Below, piece by piece: positions 8,618-19,655 of a stretch of DNA of 37,099 nt. A program made the position numbers and the translations under genes. The stretch lies in NCBI GenBank assembly GCA_947450255.1, contig CANFVA010000010.1, positions 1 to 37,099 on the forward strand, written 5' to 3'. This stretch comes from Comamonadaceae bacterium (GTDB taxonomy: Bacteria > Pseudomonadota > Gammaproteobacteria > Burkholderiales > Burkholderiaceae_C). A model generated the notes under the pieces. It was given only the letters and a program-made list of their open reading frames with translations, searched no databases and was not told the DNA's origin. The number at the start of each line of letters is the position of its first letter. Within the stretch, counting starts at the first letter, position 1.

Positions 8618-9504
8618 GCGGACAGGCCCGTCACCCGGCCAAGCGCGCCGCGCGTGCCGAGCCCATGTGGGTGCGGTGGGCCTTGTTGACGCTGGCGCTG
8701 GCATTTGTGTTTTTGTTTTTGGTGTTGCCCTTGGCCGCCGTATTTGTCGAAGCTTTTCGCAAAGGTCTGGACGGCTACCGCAGCGCATTGCTCGAGCCCG
8801 AGGCATGGAGCGCGATCGGTTTGACTTTGCTGATTGCCGTCATTGCCGTGCCCTGCAATCTGGTGTTTGGCGTAGCAGCCGCTTGGGCGATTGCCAAGTT
8901 TGAATTTCCCGGTAAGTCCGCGCTGACTACGCTGATTGATTTGCCTTTCTCGGTGTCGCCGGTGGTGGCCGGTTTGGTCTATGTGCTGATGTTTGGCGCG
9001 CATGGTTGGTTCGGCCCCTGGTTGATGGCGCATGACATCAAAATTATTTTTGCCCTGCCGGGCATGGTGCTGGCAACCACCTTTGTGACTTTCCCTTTTG
9101 TAGCGCGCGAACTCTTACCCCTGATGCAATCGCAAGGCACCGAAGAGGAACAAGCAAGCATCGTGCTCGGTGCCAGCGGTTGGCAAACTTTTTGGTATGT
9201 GACCTTGCCCAATATCCGCTGGGCATTGCTGTACGGTGTGATTTTGTGTAACGCCCGCGCCATGGGCGAATTCGGCGCGGTGTCGGTGGTCTCTGGCCAT
9301 ATACGCGGGCAGACCAACACCATGCCCTTGCACATCGAAATTTTGTACAACGAATACCAATCGGTGGCAGCCTTTGCGGTCGCCACCTTGCTGACCATGT
9401 TGGCCCTGGTCACTTTGGTCGTTAAAAGCCTAGCCGAGTGGAAATTTGAGCGCCAACAACGCATCGCCCAAAGCCTCTCCCCCGAGCGTCCCGTCAGCCC
9501 TTAA
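8614..9504 (+). CDS. cysW: Sulfate ABC transporter permease subunit CysW
   Basis: Second permease subunit of the sulfate importer, forming a heterodimer with CysT in the inner membrane. The 296-residue product has about six membrane segments and the EAA-like loop [23 protein letters not shown]. It also has the CysW-typical [25 protein letters not shown] segment, which closely matches the family. ATG 8614 overlaps the cysT stop and is preceded by GGGAG at 8602-8606 (7-nt spacer); an in-frame ATG 30 nt upstream has no comparable site. cysA follows 13 bp after the stop. Confidence 0.94.
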   Translation: MSGQARHPAKRAARAEPMWVRWALLTLALAFVFLFLVLPLAAVFVEAFRKGLDGYRSALLEPEAWSAIGLTLLIAVIAVPCNLVFGVAAAWAIAKFEFPGKSALTTLIDLPFSVSPVVAGLVYVLMFGAHGWFGPWLMAHDIKIIFALPGMVLATTFVTFPFVARELLPLMQSQGTEEEQASIVLGASGWQTFWYVTLPNIRWALLYGVILCNARAMGEFGAVSVVSGHIRGQTNTMPLHIEILYNEYQSVAAFAVATLLTMLALVTLVVKSLAEWKFERQQRIAQSLSPERPVSP

Positions 9505-9517
9505 GGCCATCTTCTTT

Positions 9518-10618
9518 ATGAGTATTTCCATCGAACATGTCAGCAAGCAATTTGGCAGCTTCCAAGCTTTGGATGATGTCAGCTTGGCGATCGCATCGGG
9601 CGAGCTGGTGGCGCTGCTGGGGCCATCGGGTTGCGGTAAGACCACTTTGCTGCGCATCATCGCAGGGCTGGAGAGTGCAGACGGCGGCAGTATTGCGTTT
9701 GCGGGTGTCGATGCCACCGCTGTGCACCCGCGCGAGCGCAACGTGGGTTTTGTGTTCCAACACTATGCTTTGTTTCGCCACATGACGGTATTTGATAACG
9801 TGGCCTTTGGCCTGCGCATGCGCCCGCGTGCCAGCCGGCCGACCGAGGCGCAGATCAAAGACAAAGTGCACCAGTTGCTTGATCTGGTGCAGCTCGATTG
9901 GCTGGGCGACCGCTACCCGGCCCAGCTCTCGGGCGGGCAGCGCCAGCGCATCGCTCTGGCGCGCGCACTCGCGGTGGAACCGCAGGTCTTGCTGCTCGAT
10001 GAGCCCTTTGGCGCCTTGGACGCTAAAGTACGCAAAGAGTTGCGCCGCTGGTTGCGCCGCTTGCATGATGAGCTGCACGTTAGCAGCGTGTTTGTGACCC
10101 ACGACCAGGAAGAGGCCCTCGAAGTGTCGGACCGTGTGGTGTTGATGAACCGCGGCCGCATAGAGCAGGTAGGCACGCCGCAAGCAGTGTGGGAGCAACC
10201 CGCCAGCCCCTTTGTATTTAGCTTTTTGGGCCAAGTCAATCGCTTGCAAGGGCATATCGAAGAGGGCAGCCTGCGCATCGGGACCGGGCAGGCCCGTATT
10301 GCCTGCCCTGATTTGCTCGCAACAGTGCCCCAACAAGCGGCTTATGCGTTTGTGCGGCCCTACGATTTGGAACTGCGCCGTGCCAATGCACCGGATACGC
10401 CAGTGGATGGCACGGGTTGGATCGAAGGCAAGGTCCTGCGTGTGCTGGCCGCCGGGCCGCTGGTGCGCCTTGAAGTAGCCCCGCGAGATGTCGGCGTCCT
10501 GCCCGAGGGCGAGCTTTTGGAAGTCCAGCTGGGCCTGCAAGAGTACGCCGCCCTGCCGCTGCACGATAGCGACCCGGTGCAGCTGCGCCCGCGCGGGGGT
10601 CGGGTGTTTTTGGTTTGA
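9518..10618 (+). CDS. cysA: Sulfate/thiosulfate import ATP-binding protein CysA
   Basis: ATPase that powers the CysTW importer. In the 366-residue protein, Walker [10 protein letters not shown] is at 35-43, the Q-loop Gln at 81 (FVFQHYALF), the signature LSGGQRQR at 137-144, and Walker B VLLLDEP with its D-loop GALD at 157-168. The switch His lies in [12 protein letters not shown]-terminal TOBE-like regulatory domain begins around residue 240. ATG 9518 lies 13 bp after cysW. The gene ends 15 bp before the convergent gatB stop, with no recognisable terminator in between, so transcripts of the two operons may overlap. Confidence 0.95.
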   Translation: MSISIEHVSKQFGSFQALDDVSLAIASGELVALLGPSGCGKTTLLRIIAGLESADGGSIAFAGVDATAVHPRERNVGFVFQHYALFRHMTVFDNVAFGLRMRPRASRPTEAQIKDKVHQLLDLVQLDWLGDRYPAQLSGGQRQRIALARALAVEPQVLLLDEPFGALDAKVRKELRRWLRRLHDELHVSSVFVTHDQEEALEVSDRVVLMNRGRIEQVGTPQAVWEQPASPFVFSFLGQVNRLQGHIEEGSLRIGTGQARIACPDLLATVPQQAAYAFVRPYDLELRRANAPDTPVDGTGWIEGKVLRVLAAGPLVRLEVAPRDVGVLPEGELLEVQLGLQEYAALPLHDSDPVQLRPRGGRVFLV

Positions 10619-10633
10619 GGCCGTGAGGGTGCT

Positions 10634-12130
10634 TTAGCCAAGCTTCTTGAGTAACAACGCATTCACTTGCGCCGGATTGGCCTTGCCCTTGCTGGCCTTC
10701 ATGATCGGACCCACCAAGCCGTTCAGCGCCTTGGTGTTACCGGCTTTGAACTCTTCGACGTTTTTCGGGTTGGCGGCCAGCACCTCGTCGATGATGGCTT
10801 CCAAGGCGCCGGTGTCGTTCATTTGCTTCAGGCCTTTGGCTTCGATGATGCTGTCGATCACTGAAGCGGCTTGGGTCACGTCATGTAAGTTGTCGCCTAC
10901 AGCCACTCTGCTTTCATTCCACAGCGCATCAAACACTGCCTTTGCAGAATTGTTGTTGATGGTGTTGTCGTTGATACGCATGATCAATGCGGCCAATTCC
11001 AATGCGCCGATACGTTGCTGTGCTTGCGCAAAGTCCATGTCATCCGCATTCATGCGCCGCGACAACTCACCCATGATCCAGTTACTCGCCAATTTCGCTT
11101 GTCCGCAAACTTTCGCCGTTCCTTCAAAATAAGCTGCCATGGCTTTGCTTTGCGTGAGCGTGGTCGCGTCGTATTCGGGCAAACCGTATTGCGTGACAAA
11201 GCGCTCGGCCATCACGCGTGGCAACTCGGCCATTTCACTGCGCACCCGCTCCACCCATTCGCGCGAAATCACCAAAGGCGGTAAATCCGGGTCTGGGAAG
11301 TAGCGGTAATCAGCAGCATCTTCTTTGGTGCGCATGGCGCGGGTCTCGCCGGTGTCCGGGTTGAACAACACCGTGGCTTGTTGGATCGCGTGCCCGTCTT
11401 CAATTTGCTCAATCTGCCAGCGCACTTCATAGTCAATCGCCTGCTGCATGAATTTGAAACTGTTGAGGTTTTTGATTTCACGCCGTGTACCCAGCGGTGC
11501 GCCGGGTTTGCGCACTGACACGTTCGCGTCGCAGCGGAAACTGCCTTCTTGCATATTGCCGTCGCAAATGCCAATCCATGTCACGATCTTGTGCAGCTCC
11601 TTGGCATAGGCCACGGCTTCTTCACTGGAACGCATATCGGGCTCGGTGACGATTTCTAAAAGCGGCGTACCGGCGCGGTTCAGGTCAATACCCGATTGAC
11701 CGATGAAGTCTTCATGCAAAGACTTACCCGCATCCTCCTCCAAATGCGCGCGCACCAAGCGCACGGTTTTTTTCTCGTCGCCCAAAAAGAAAGACACCGC
11801 GCCGCCTTGCACCACCGGTATTTCAAACTGGCTGATCTGGTAGCCCTTGGGCAGGTCGGGGTAAAAATAATTCTTGCGCGCAAACACGCTGCGCTCGGCG
11901 ATGTGCGAACCCAGCGCCAAACCCAGCTCAATAGCACGTTCGACTGCGCCTTTGTTCATCACCGGCAGCGTGCCGGGCAAGGCCAAGTCCACCGCGCAAG
12001 CTTGGGTGTTTGGCTCGGCACCAAAGGCCGTAGACGCGCGGCTGAAAATTTTGCTTTGTGTGGACAGCTGCGCGTGGGTTTCAAAGCCGATGACGACTTC
12101 GTAGCCATGGACAAGTTTGGTGGCGCTCAT
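10634..12130 (-). CDS. gatB: Aspartyl/glutamyl-tRNA amidotransferase subunit B
   Basis: tRNA-binding and kinase subunit of GatCAB, which converts misacylated Glu-tRNA(Gln) and/or Asp-tRNA(Asn) to the correct amide. The 498-residue protein has the family N-terminus [30 protein letters not shown]-like ISQFEIP, the cradle motif [17 protein letters not shown], and CDANVSVR...[11 protein letters not shown]. It ends in the YqeY-like tail domain ([10 protein letters not shown]). ATG 12130 directly follows the gatA stop (TAA at 12133-12131) and has GGAGG nine bases upstream, so it is last in a gatC-gatA-gatB operon. No terminator is evident between it and convergent cysA. Confidence 0.97.
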   Translation of the reverse strand: MSATKLVHGYEVVIGFETHAQLSTQSKIFSRASTAFGAEPNTQACAVDLALPGTLPVMNKGAVERAIELGLALGSHIAERSVFARKNYFYPDLPKGYQISQFEIPVVQGGAVSFFLGDEKKTVRLVRAHLEEDAGKSLHEDFIGQSGIDLNRAGTPLLEIVTEPDMRSSEEAVAYAKELHKIVTWIGICDGNMQEGSFRCDANVSVRKPGAPLGTRREIKNLNSFKFMQQAIDYEVRWQIEQIEDGHAIQQATVLFNPDTGETRAMRTKEDAADYRYFPDPDLPPLVISREWVERVRSEMAELPRVMAERFVTQYGLPEYDATTLTQSKAMAAYFEGTAKVCGQAKLASNWIMGELSRRMNADDMDFAQAQQRIGALELAALIMRINDNTINNNSAKAVFDALWNESRVAVGDNLHDVTQAASVIDSIIEAKGLKQMNDTGALEAIIDEVLAANPKNVEEFKAGNTKALNGLVGPIMKASKGKANPAQVNALLLKKLG

Positions 12131-13678
12131 TTATACGCCCTCCGGTTTAGCATGGTGAAATTCAGTGATTTGCTGAAAGCGATGCGCCACATTCAGCAGT
12201 TGCGCTTCCTGCAAATAATTGCCAATGAGTTGCATGCCTACTGGCATGTGCGAACCCTCGCCAAAGCCGACAGGAATACTCATGCACGGCAAACCGGCGA
12301 GGGATGCGGGCAGGGTGAAGATGTCAGCCAAATAGTTGGCCACCGGGTCATCGGCTTTATCGCCGAGTTTCCACGCGGTGGTTGGCGCCACAGGTCCGGC
12401 AATCACGTCGCATTGCGCGAAAGCTGCTTGGAAATCGTTGGCAATCATGCGGCGTATTTTTTGCGCTTGCAAATAGTAAGCGTCGTAATAACCGTGTGAC
12501 AAGACATAGCTGCCGATCATGATGCGGCGCTTCACCTCGTCGCCAAAACCTTCGGAGCGGGTGCGCTGGTACATGTCGGCTAAGTCGGTAAATTCTTTGG
12601 CGCGGTGGCCGAATTTCACGCCGTCAAAGCGGCTAAGGTTGCTGGAGGCTTCAGCGGCGCAGACGATGTAGTACACGGGGATGCTCAATTGGGCTTGCGG
12701 CAGGCTCACTTCCACCAACTCTGCCCCGAGGGATTTGTAGTGCGCGAGCGCTTCTTCAATGCGTTTGTTAACTTGTGGGTTTGTACCCTCGCTGCGACGC
12801 GCAGGCGCATGGCGATCAAAATCAACTTGTGAACCGCCGCCCAGCCATTCACGCGGGTGACCAATTTTCAAAGGCCCCCCATCCTTCCCCGCTGTCGCCA
12901 AAGGCTTGTCGCCCGCAGGCATAGCAAGCAGCCTGGAAAAATCTTCGTTCGCCACATTCAAGGAAGTGGAGTCTCTGTCCAAGTCCGGCCCGCACATGGC
13001 CGACAACAACAACGCGCAATCTTCAGCGCTGCGCGCCATGGGTCCGGCCTGGTCCAGGCTGGACGCAAACGCCACCATGCCATAGCGCGAGGCGCGCCCA
13101 TACGTGGGCTTGATGCCGGTGATGCCGCAAAACGCTGCGGGTTGGCGAATCGAGCCGCCGGTATCGGTGCCGGTGGCCGCAGGCGCCAAACGTGCGGCCA
13201 CGGCCGCTGCGCTGCCACCGGAGGAGCCGCCTGGAATGCAAGTGGTATCCCACGGGTTGGTCACCGCACCATAGGCCGAGTTTTCATTCGCCGAGCCCAT
13301 GGCGAATTCATCGCAATTGAGTTTGCCCAACGTCACCATGCCCGCTTCGCGCAACTTTGAAACCACGGTGGCATCAAACGGTGAGCGGTAGTCTTTCAAC
13401 ATCTTGGAGCTCGCTGTGGTGGCGAAATCTTTGGTCACAAAAATGTCTTTGTGTGCAATCGGCACGCCTTCCAAAGGGCCTGCGGTACCTGCAGCGATTT
13501 TGGCGTCAGAGGCCTGGGCTTGCGCCAGCGTGACTTCGCTGTTGATATCTAAAAACGCGTTGTGCGGGTTACCACCCATGCGCGCCAGAAAACGCGTGGC
13601 TACTTCCACTGCGCTGAAATCTTTGTGTTGAAGACCTGCCGCCAGTTCGGCCACGGTCATGTTGTGTACATCGGCCAT
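12131..13678 (-). CDS. gatA: Aspartyl/glutamyl-tRNA amidotransferase subunit A, with internal insertion
   Basis: Glutaminase subunit of GatCAB; it releases ammonia from glutamine and channels it to GatB. The amidase-signature Ser-cisSer-Lys triad is intact at Lys77 (AHKD), Ser152 (PGGSSGGS) and Ser176 ([13 protein letters not shown]). These fall two residues before the positions known for the Staphylococcus aureus enzyme. At 515 residues it is longer than the usual ~485-495. The excess lies after KIGHPREWL, where an 18-residue segment ([14 protein letters not shown] region) interrupts the normal run into the helix [18 protein letters not shown]. The gene starts three bases after the gatC stop. 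Confidence 0.96.
   Translation of the reverse strand: MADVHNMTVAELAAGLQHKDFSAVEVATRFLARMGGNPHNAFLDINSEVTLAQAQASDAKIAAGTAGPLEGVPIAHKDIFVTKDFATTASSKMLKDYRSPFDATVVSKLREAGMVTLGKLNCDEFAMGSANENSAYGAVTNPWDTTCIPGGSSGGSAAAVAARLAPAATGTDTGGSIRQPAAFCGITGIKPTYGRASRYGMVAFASSLDQAGPMARSAEDCALLLSAMCGPDLDRDSTSLNVANEDFSRLLAMPAGDKPLATAGKDGGPLKIGHPREWLGGGSQVDFDRHAPARRSEGTNPQVNKRIEEALAHYKSLGAELVEVSLPQAQLSIPVYYIVCAAEASSNLSRFDGVKFGHRAKEFTDLADMYQRTRSEGFGDEVKRRIMIGSYVLSHGYYDAYYLQAQKIRRMIANDFQAAFAQCDVIAGPVAPTTAWKLGDKADDPVANYLADIFTLPASLAGLPCMSIPVGFGEGSHMPVGMQLIGNYLQEAQLLNVAHRFQQITEFHHAKPEGV
12770..12831. repeat. 54-bp in-frame insertion in gatA bounded by an 8-bp direct repeat
   Basis: The octamer AACTTGTG occurs at 12770-12777 and again at 12824-12831, exactly 54 bp apart. 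Collapsing one copy removes 18 codons without a frameshift and restores a near-normal GatA length. The 46-bp core between the copies shows only weak terminal inverted similarity. The pattern fits either a small insertion with target duplication or a local duplication followed by divergence. Confidence 0.5.
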
Positions 13679-13681
13679 GGC

Positions 13682-14017
13682 TTACTCGATCACTTTCGGT
13701 ACCAAAAACAAACCACGCTCCACCGCCGGCGCACTGCGCTGGTTGGCCTCGCGCTGGTTGGGCTCGCTCACCACGTCTTCGCGCAAACGCAGCGTCATGC
13801 CCAGTGCGTCGGTGTCGCCAATGGCGGCAGTTAAACCGTGCATGGCATCAACCGGATGCGCCATCGGCACCACGCCCTCTGTCTTGACAGCACGCATTTG
13901 CTCAACGATCTCAAAAAAACCATTGAGCTGGCCGAGCAAACGCTCGGCCGCAGGCGCTTCAAATTGCAGCCGCGAGAGCTGCGCGAGGCGGTCAATATCG
14001 TGGGAGGTCAGGGCCAT
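13682..14017 (-). CDS. gatC: Aspartyl/glutamyl-tRNA amidotransferase subunit C
   Basis: Small belt-like subunit that stabilises the GatA-GatB complex. The 111-residue protein has the family pattern: an N-terminal helix with [13 protein letters not shown], then [30 protein letters not shown], then [34 protein letters not shown] at the end. It is slightly longer than the common 95-100 residues because of an insertion around 60-75. It is first in gatCAB and divergent from mreB. Confidence 0.93.
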   Translation of the reverse strand: MALTSHDIDRLAQLSRLQFEAPAAERLLGQLNGFFEIVEQMRAVKTEGVVPMAHPVDAMHGLTAAIGDTDALGMTLRLREDVVSEPNQREANQRSAPAVERGLFLVPKVIE

Positions 14018-15260
<1,243 letters not shown>

Positions 15261-15275
15261 GCGCCGGACGCAGCG

Positions 15276-16196
15276 ATGGCTCTGGCTTCGCTGGGCCGAG
15301 ACCCCCCTCCGTTCTTCCGGCAAGGCCCCTCGGCCTTGTCACGCCTGGTGGTATTTAGCGCCCTGGCCCTGCTGTTGATGGTGGCCGATGCGCGTTTTAA
15401 ATTGGTACAGCCTTTGCGCGCCGGCATTGCCACCGTGCTTTATCCGCTGCAATGGCTGGTGCTGCAACCACGACTGCTGTCCCAACAAGCCCATGAGCGC
15501 ATCGACGGAATGTTCAGCAACGACAACACTTTGCGCCAATTGCGCGAGCAGTTGGCGCAGCAGCGTCAGCGCGCCCAGCAAACCGAACAACTTGCTTTGG
15601 AGAACCAACGGCTGCGCGCGGTTTTGAATTTGCAAGAGCGCCAGCTGCCCGGCACGCTGGCGGCGCAAGTGGTCTATGACGCCGCTGATCCTTACACCCG
15701 CAAAGTGGTACTCGACAAAGGCCAAAGCCAGGGCGTGCAACTGGCCTCGCCGGTGATTGATGAACTGGGTGTGATCGGCCAGGTGACGCGGGTCTTTCCT
15801 TTGTCCAGTGAAGTGACTTTGATCACTGACCGCGACCACGCCATCCCGGTGGTTAATGTGCGTACCGGCGCACGCGGCGTAGCCTACGGTGAAACCACCC
15901 GCAACGCCGATGCGCTGGAGCTGCGCTACATGGCCGCCAATGCGGACGTAGCCGTGGGCGATGTACTGACCACCAGTGGCGTGGACGGCGTGTACCCGGC
16001 AGGCTTGCCGGTGGCGCGGGTGGACAAGGTGGAGCGGCGCACGGAGGCAGTGTTTGCGCGTATCGAGTGTGTGCCCATTGCGATGGTTGCGGGAACCCGC
16101 CATGTGCTGGTGCTTTTGCCTGCAGCACAGGCCGCGGTGGTGCGGCCACCGCCTGAGCCAGAGCACAAACCGGTGCGTAGTGGAGGGCGCCGATGA
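15276..16196 (+). CDS. mreC: Rod shape-determining protein MreC
   Basis: Bitopic periplasmic scaffold linking MreB, PBP2 and RodA. The 306-residue protein has a short cytoplasmic N-terminus and one membrane helix at about 25-43 (SRLVVFSALALLLMVAD). A Gln/Leu-rich coiled coil follows at about 83-115 (LRQLREQLAQQRQRAQQTEQLALENQRL). The beta-rich MreC domain contains VVLDKGQSQGVQLASPVIDELGVIGQV and ITDRDHAIPVVNVRTGARGV, both family-typical. The C-terminus is Pro/Arg-rich and variable. It starts 15 bp after mreB, and its stop overlaps the mreD start (ATGA). Confidence 0.95.
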   Translation: MALASLGRDPPPFFRQGPSALSRLVVFSALALLLMVADARFKLVQPLRAGIATVLYPLQWLVLQPRLLSQQAHERIDGMFSNDNTLRQLREQLAQQRQRAQQTEQLALENQRLRAVLNLQERQLPGTLAAQVVYDAADPYTRKVVLDKGQSQGVQLASPVIDELGVIGQVTRVFPLSSEVTLITDRDHAIPVVNVRTGARGVAYGETTRNADALELRYMAANADVAVGDVLTTSGVDGVYPAGLPVARVDKVERRTEAVFARIECVPIAMVAGTRHVLVLLPAAQAAVVRPPPEPEHKPVRSGGRR

Positions 16197-16723
16197 TCAT
16201 GCGTCCAGGCCAACGCCTGCTCATGCCGGTCAATCCTGCATTTTTATGGATGAGTTTGCTGTTCGCATTTGTCGCCAACATGTTGGGCAATATGCTGCTC
16301 TGGGGCCGCGCCGCCTGGGCCCCGGATGTGCTGTCCATTGTGCTGGTGTTTTGGACGGTACACCAGACCATGCGGGTGGGCGTAGCGGCGGCCTTTGTAT
16401 TTGGTTTGATGCTTGATGTGTACCAAGGCGGTGTACTTGGGCAGCATGCCATGGCCTATACCGTGCTCAGTTATGTGGCCATCATGGTGCACCGCCGCTT
16501 GTTGTGGTTTAGTTTGCCAGAGCAAACGCTGCAAGTGCTGCCGTTGTTCGCCTTAGTGCATATGGTGGAGTTGGTGCTCAACGCCATCATCGGTGGCAAC
16601 TTTCCCGGATGGTGGGTGCTGCTGGCGCCGGTGGGAGAAGCATTGCTGTGGCCGGTGATCAGCTGGATGCTGCTGGCGCCCCAGCGTCGCGCGCCGGATC
16701 CGGACGACAACCGTCCTCTGTAG
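16193..16723 (+). CDS. mreD: Rod shape-determining membrane protein MreD
   Basis: Small inner-membrane protein of the elongasome. The 176 residues form about five hydrophobic segments. The family features are the early VNPAFLWMSLLFAFVANM and the central FVFGLMLDVYQGGVLGQHAMAYTVLSYV (the G-L-x-x-D motif typical of MreD). ATG 16193 overlaps the mreC stop; ATG 16199 two codons later is an alternative start. mrdA follows after 12 bp. Confidence 0.92.
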   Translation: MIMRPGQRLLMPVNPAFLWMSLLFAFVANMLGNMLLWGRAAWAPDVLSIVLVFWTVHQTMRVGVAAAFVFGLMLDVYQGGVLGQHAMAYTVLSYVAIMVHRRLLWFSLPEQTLQVLPLFALVHMVELVLNAIIGGNFPGWWVLLAPVGEALLWPVISWMLLAPQRRAPDPDDNRPL

Positions 16724-16735
16724 ACAAGGCGCACC

Positions 16736-18715
16736 ATGGATTTGCGCAATATCGACCACGACTTGCACCGCTTTCGCCAGCGCATTTTTGTGTTCACGCT
16801 GTTGGTCCTGGTGTGCTTTGTGTTGCTGCTCCTGCGCCTCATGTATTTGCAGCTCTGGCGGCATGACGATTTGTTGGCGCAGGCCGAAAGTAACCGCACC
16901 GCCATCGTGCCCATCGTGCCTAACCGCGGTTTGATTCAGGACCGCAACGGCATTGTGCTGGCTAGCAACTATTCAGCCTATACCCTGGAGATCACGCCTT
17001 CGAAAACCAATGGCGTGGAAGAAACCATCGAGGCCTTGTCCCAGGTGATCGAAATCACCCCACGTGACCGGCGTCGCTTCAAAAAATTACTCGAAGAGTC
17101 CAAGACCTTTGAGTCGCTGCCCTTGCGCAATCGCCTCAGTGATGTGGAAGTGGCGCGCTTTGCGGCCCAGCGGTTTCGCTTTCCGGGCGTCGAGATCAAG
17201 GCGCGCTTATTTCGCAATTACCCCTACGGCGAACTGGCCAGCCATGTGATCGGCTACATCGGGCGCATCAACCAAAGCGAAAAAGAAAAAATCGAAGACG
17301 ACGACGACCAGGCCAATTACCGTGGTACGGAATACATAGGCAAGCTCGGGATCGAGCAAAGCTTTGAGCGCCAGTTGCACGGTATCACTGGCGTGGAGCA
17401 TATCGAGACCTCGGCGGGTGGGCGTGCCATGCGCCGCCTCTCCAGCAGCAAAGCCACGCCGGGCGATACCGTGGTGCTGACGATCGATATCAAGCTACAG
17501 CATTTGGTGGAGAGCATGTTTGGCGAACGGCGCGGCGCGCTGGTAGCTATCAATCCGAAAAACGGCGAGGTGCTGGCCTTTGTCAGCAAGCCTACGTTTG
17601 ATTCCAATTTATTTGTCGAAGGCATAGACCAGGACAATTGGCAAATGCTCAATGAGTCGCCAGACCGGCCGCTGCTCAATCGCGCTTTGCGTGGCACCTA
17701 CCCGCCGGGCTCGACCTACAAGCCCTTTATGGCGCTGGCCGCTTTAGAGACCGGTACGCGCAAGCCCGGCACCTTGATCAACGACCCGGGTTTCTATATG
17801 TTTGGCGGCCACCGTTTTGGCAGCCCGGAGAACGAGCGTGGCGGCATCATGGACATGCGCCGTGCGATCGTGGAATCGAGCAACGCCTATTTTTATTCGC
17901 TGGCCAATGAACTGGGCGTGGACACCATGCACGACTTTATGAAGCCTTTGGGCTTTGGCCAGATCACGGGGATCGACGTGCTGGGCGAGGTGCGTGGCGT
18001 GCTGCCCAGCCAGGAGTGGAAACGGCGCTACTACAGCAAACCCGAACACCAAAAATGGTACGCGGGCGAAACCATTTCTCTGGGCATAGGCCAAGGCTAC
18101 AACAGCTTTACCATGCTGCAAATAGCGCAGGCCACGGCCACGCTGGCCAACAAAGGCATGAAGTACACGCCGCGTCTGGTGTTGGCCACCGAAGACGCTA
18201 GCACCCATGCGCGCAGCGAGCGACCCGTGCCCGCTGCAGAAGACTTGAAACTGTCGGCCGACAACATCCAAGTCATCGTGCAGGCCATGGTCGGTGTGAC
18301 GCAGGAAGGTACCTCGGCGCGGGCCTTTGCTGGAGCCGGTTACTTGAGCGGCGGCAAGACCGGCACGGCCCAGGCCGTGAGCCTGGGTAAAAATGAAAAA
18401 TACAACGCCGCGCGCATGGAAGAGCACCAGCGCGACCACTCGCTCTACATCGCGTTTGCGCCCGCCGACGATCCGAAAATTGCCCTGGCCGTGATTGTGG
18501 AAAACGCCGGTTTTGGTTCCGCATCGGCAGCGCCTATTGCGAGGCGTGTGTTTGATTACTGGCTGCTGCAGCAATACCCCAATGAGGAAGATTTAGCGGC
18601 AGTGCGCAAAGGCCAGGCGACGGCGCCCATCGGCAAACCGCGCACCCTGGCCGAAGTCAGTTGGCCACTAGTTTCGCAAACGTCCGACCCGCCTGGTTTG
18701 GTTACAAAACCCTAA
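16736..18715 (+). CDS. mrdA: Penicillin-binding protein 2 (peptidoglycan D,D-transpeptidase)
   Basis: Class B PBP that cross-links peptidoglycan during cell elongation. The 659-residue protein has one N-terminal membrane helix (about 17-38) and a pedestal domain with RGLIQDRNGIVLA at 64-76. The transpeptidase domain has all three active-site motifs: SxxK Ser326-Lys329 (PPGSTYKP), SxN Ser381-Asn383 (ESSNAYFY) and KTG 541-543 (SGGKTGTAQA). It is last in the mre run. A rodA gene, which commonly follows mrdA in Burkholderiales and supplies the partner glycosyltransferase, is not here. Instead a convergent TSUP permease gene ends 13 bp downstream, with no terminator visible. Confidence 0.97.
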   Translation: MDLRNIDHDLHRFRQRIFVFTLLVLVCFVLLLLRLMYLQLWRHDDLLAQAESNRTAIVPIVPNRGLIQDRNGIVLASNYSAYTLEITPSKTNGVEETIEALSQVIEITPRDRRRFKKLLEESKTFESLPLRNRLSDVEVARFAAQRFRFPGVEIKARLFRNYPYGELASHVIGYIGRINQSEKEKIEDDDDQANYRGTEYIGKLGIEQSFERQLHGITGVEHIETSAGGRAMRRLSSSKATPGDTVVLTIDIKLQHLVESMFGERRGALVAINPKNGEVLAFVSKPTFDSNLFVEGIDQDNWQMLNESPDRPLLNRALRGTYPPGSTYKPFMALAALETGTRKPGTLINDPGFYMFGGHRFGSPENERGGIMDMRRAIVESSNAYFYSLANELGVDTMHDFMKPLGFGQITGIDVLGEVRGVLPSQEWKRRYYSKPEHQKWYAGETISLGIGQGYNSFTMLQIAQATATLANKGMKYTPRLVLATEDASTHARSERPVPAAEDLKLSADNIQVIVQAMVGVTQEGTSARAFAGAGYLSGGKTGTAQAVSLGKNEKYNAARMEEHQRDHSLYIAFAPADDPKIALAVIVENAGFGSASAAPIARRVFDYWLLQQYPNEEDLAAVRKGQATAPIGKPRTLAEVSWPLVSQTSDPPGLVTKP

Positions 18716-18728
18716 GCGCTCTATCGCC

Positions 18729-19487
18729 TCAAGCTAAGAAAGCGTCCCATGAGGTTTTGGCGATCAAGCCCGCCACCACCACCATAAACACCACGCGCAC
18801 AAACCCGGTTCCGTGTTTGAGTGCCAGGTGCGTACCGGCCAAGCTGCCCACCATATTGGACAGCGCCATCGCCACTACCAGATGCCACCAGACGTGGCCT
18901 TTCCAGGCGAACAAAACCAAGGCCGCCAAATTGCTTGCGGTATTGAGCAGCTTGGCATGGGCCGAGGCATGTAAGAAATCGTATCCCGCCACACGCACTA
19001 GCAAGAACACAAAAAAGCTGCCCGTGCCCGGCCCGAAAAAGCCATCGTAAAAACCCACCAACGCACCGATGGTGCCCAGCACCAGCATTTCGCGGTGGCC
19101 TTCAAAGCGCGGCGCATGTTCGCGGCCTAAATCTTTTTTCGCCAGGGTATAGGCCAGCAGCAAGACCAACAGTCCTGGCAGGATTTTGCGCAGCAAGTCC
19201 GGCGACACCACAGTCACCAGCCAGGCACCAGCAAAAGCCGCCAGTAAGGCCGCCAAGGCCGCGGGCAGTAGCGCCCGCCACACCATACCGACGCGGCGGC
19301 TGTATTGCACGGTCGCCAAGCCTGTGCCCCAAATCGACGCGCCTTTGTTGGTGCCAAACAGCGTGGCCGGTGGTGCCGAGGGAAATACCGCGAACAGCGA
19401 CGGCACCAGAATCAAACCGCCGCCGCCGACGATAGAGTCGACAAAACCGGCGAACAGCGAAGCGGTGGAAACTAGCAGCAATTCCAT
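18729..19487 (-). CDS. TSUP family (TauE/SafE-like) membrane permease
   Basis: Polytopic inner-membrane protein of the TauE/SafE (4-toluene sulfonate uptake) family; members export sulfite, sulfoacetate or related anions, or are uncharacterised. The 252 residues have the repeated family signature: N-terminal AGFVDSIVGGGGLILVPSL (about 13-31) and the second-half GFYDGFFGPGTGSFFVFLLV, with roughly eight hydrophobic stretches. ATG 19487 puts the first membrane helix at the N-terminus, as in homologues. A GTG at 19520 would add 11 residues; neither has a strong Shine-Dalgarno sequence. A sulfur substrate is suggested only by family and by the distant cys genes. It is convergent with mrdA. Confidence 0.85.
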   Translation of the reverse strand: MELLLVSTASLFAGFVDSIVGGGGLILVPSLFAVFPSAPPATLFGTNKGASIWGTGLATVQYSRRVGMVWRALLPAALAALLAAFAGAWLVTVVSPDLLRKILPGLLVLLLAYTLAKKDLGREHAPRFEGHREMLVLGTIGALVGFYDGFFGPGTGSFFVFLLVRVAGYDFLHASAHAKLLNTASNLAALVLFAWKGHVWWHLVVAMALSNMVGSLAGTHLALKHGTGFVRVVFMVVVAGLIAKTSWDAFLA

Positions 19488-19623
19488 GGGGGAGCAGATA
19501 GAAGAAAAAACAGCCGTCACGCCATCGCGACAACAAGCCGGCCTTTGACGCAGCCTTAGCTGTCACAAGTGTAGGTGCTGCCATGTGGTGCCTTGGCGCC
19601 GCTCGAAAACCTTGCTAGCAGGC

Positions 19624-19655
19624 AAAAAAAAGCACCGACAAAGTCAGTGCTTTTT
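19624..19655 (-). terminator. Rho-independent terminator, probably bidirectional
   Basis: An 8-bp stem pairs 19632-19639 with 19643-19650 around a 3-nt loop; the one C-A mismatch on plus becomes a U-G wobble on minus. On minus it is followed by eight T (19631-19624) and on plus by five T (19651-19655). It lies between the GMC oxidoreductase gene and the TSUP gene and most likely ends the minus-strand transcript coming from 19808 and above. Confidence 0.8.

Noticed and set aside
9494-10564. Long minus-strand open frame opposite cysA (356 codons)
   Set aside because: cysA has all ABC ATPase motifs in the plus frame; the antisense frame is His/Gln-rich without family resemblance.
10619-10633. 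Terminator between convergent cysA and gatB
   Set aside because: The 15-bp gap and its flanks show no stem with a T-tract on either strand.
11696-12499. Long plus-strand open frame spanning the gatB/gatA boundary (267 codons)
   Set aside because: It is antisense to two strongly conserved genes, shows no recognisable motifs, and crosses the real gene junction; it follows from codon bias on the other strand.
17744-18574. Minus-strand open frame opposite mrdA (276 codons)
   Set aside because: PBP2 active-site motifs are on plus; the antisense product has no motif.
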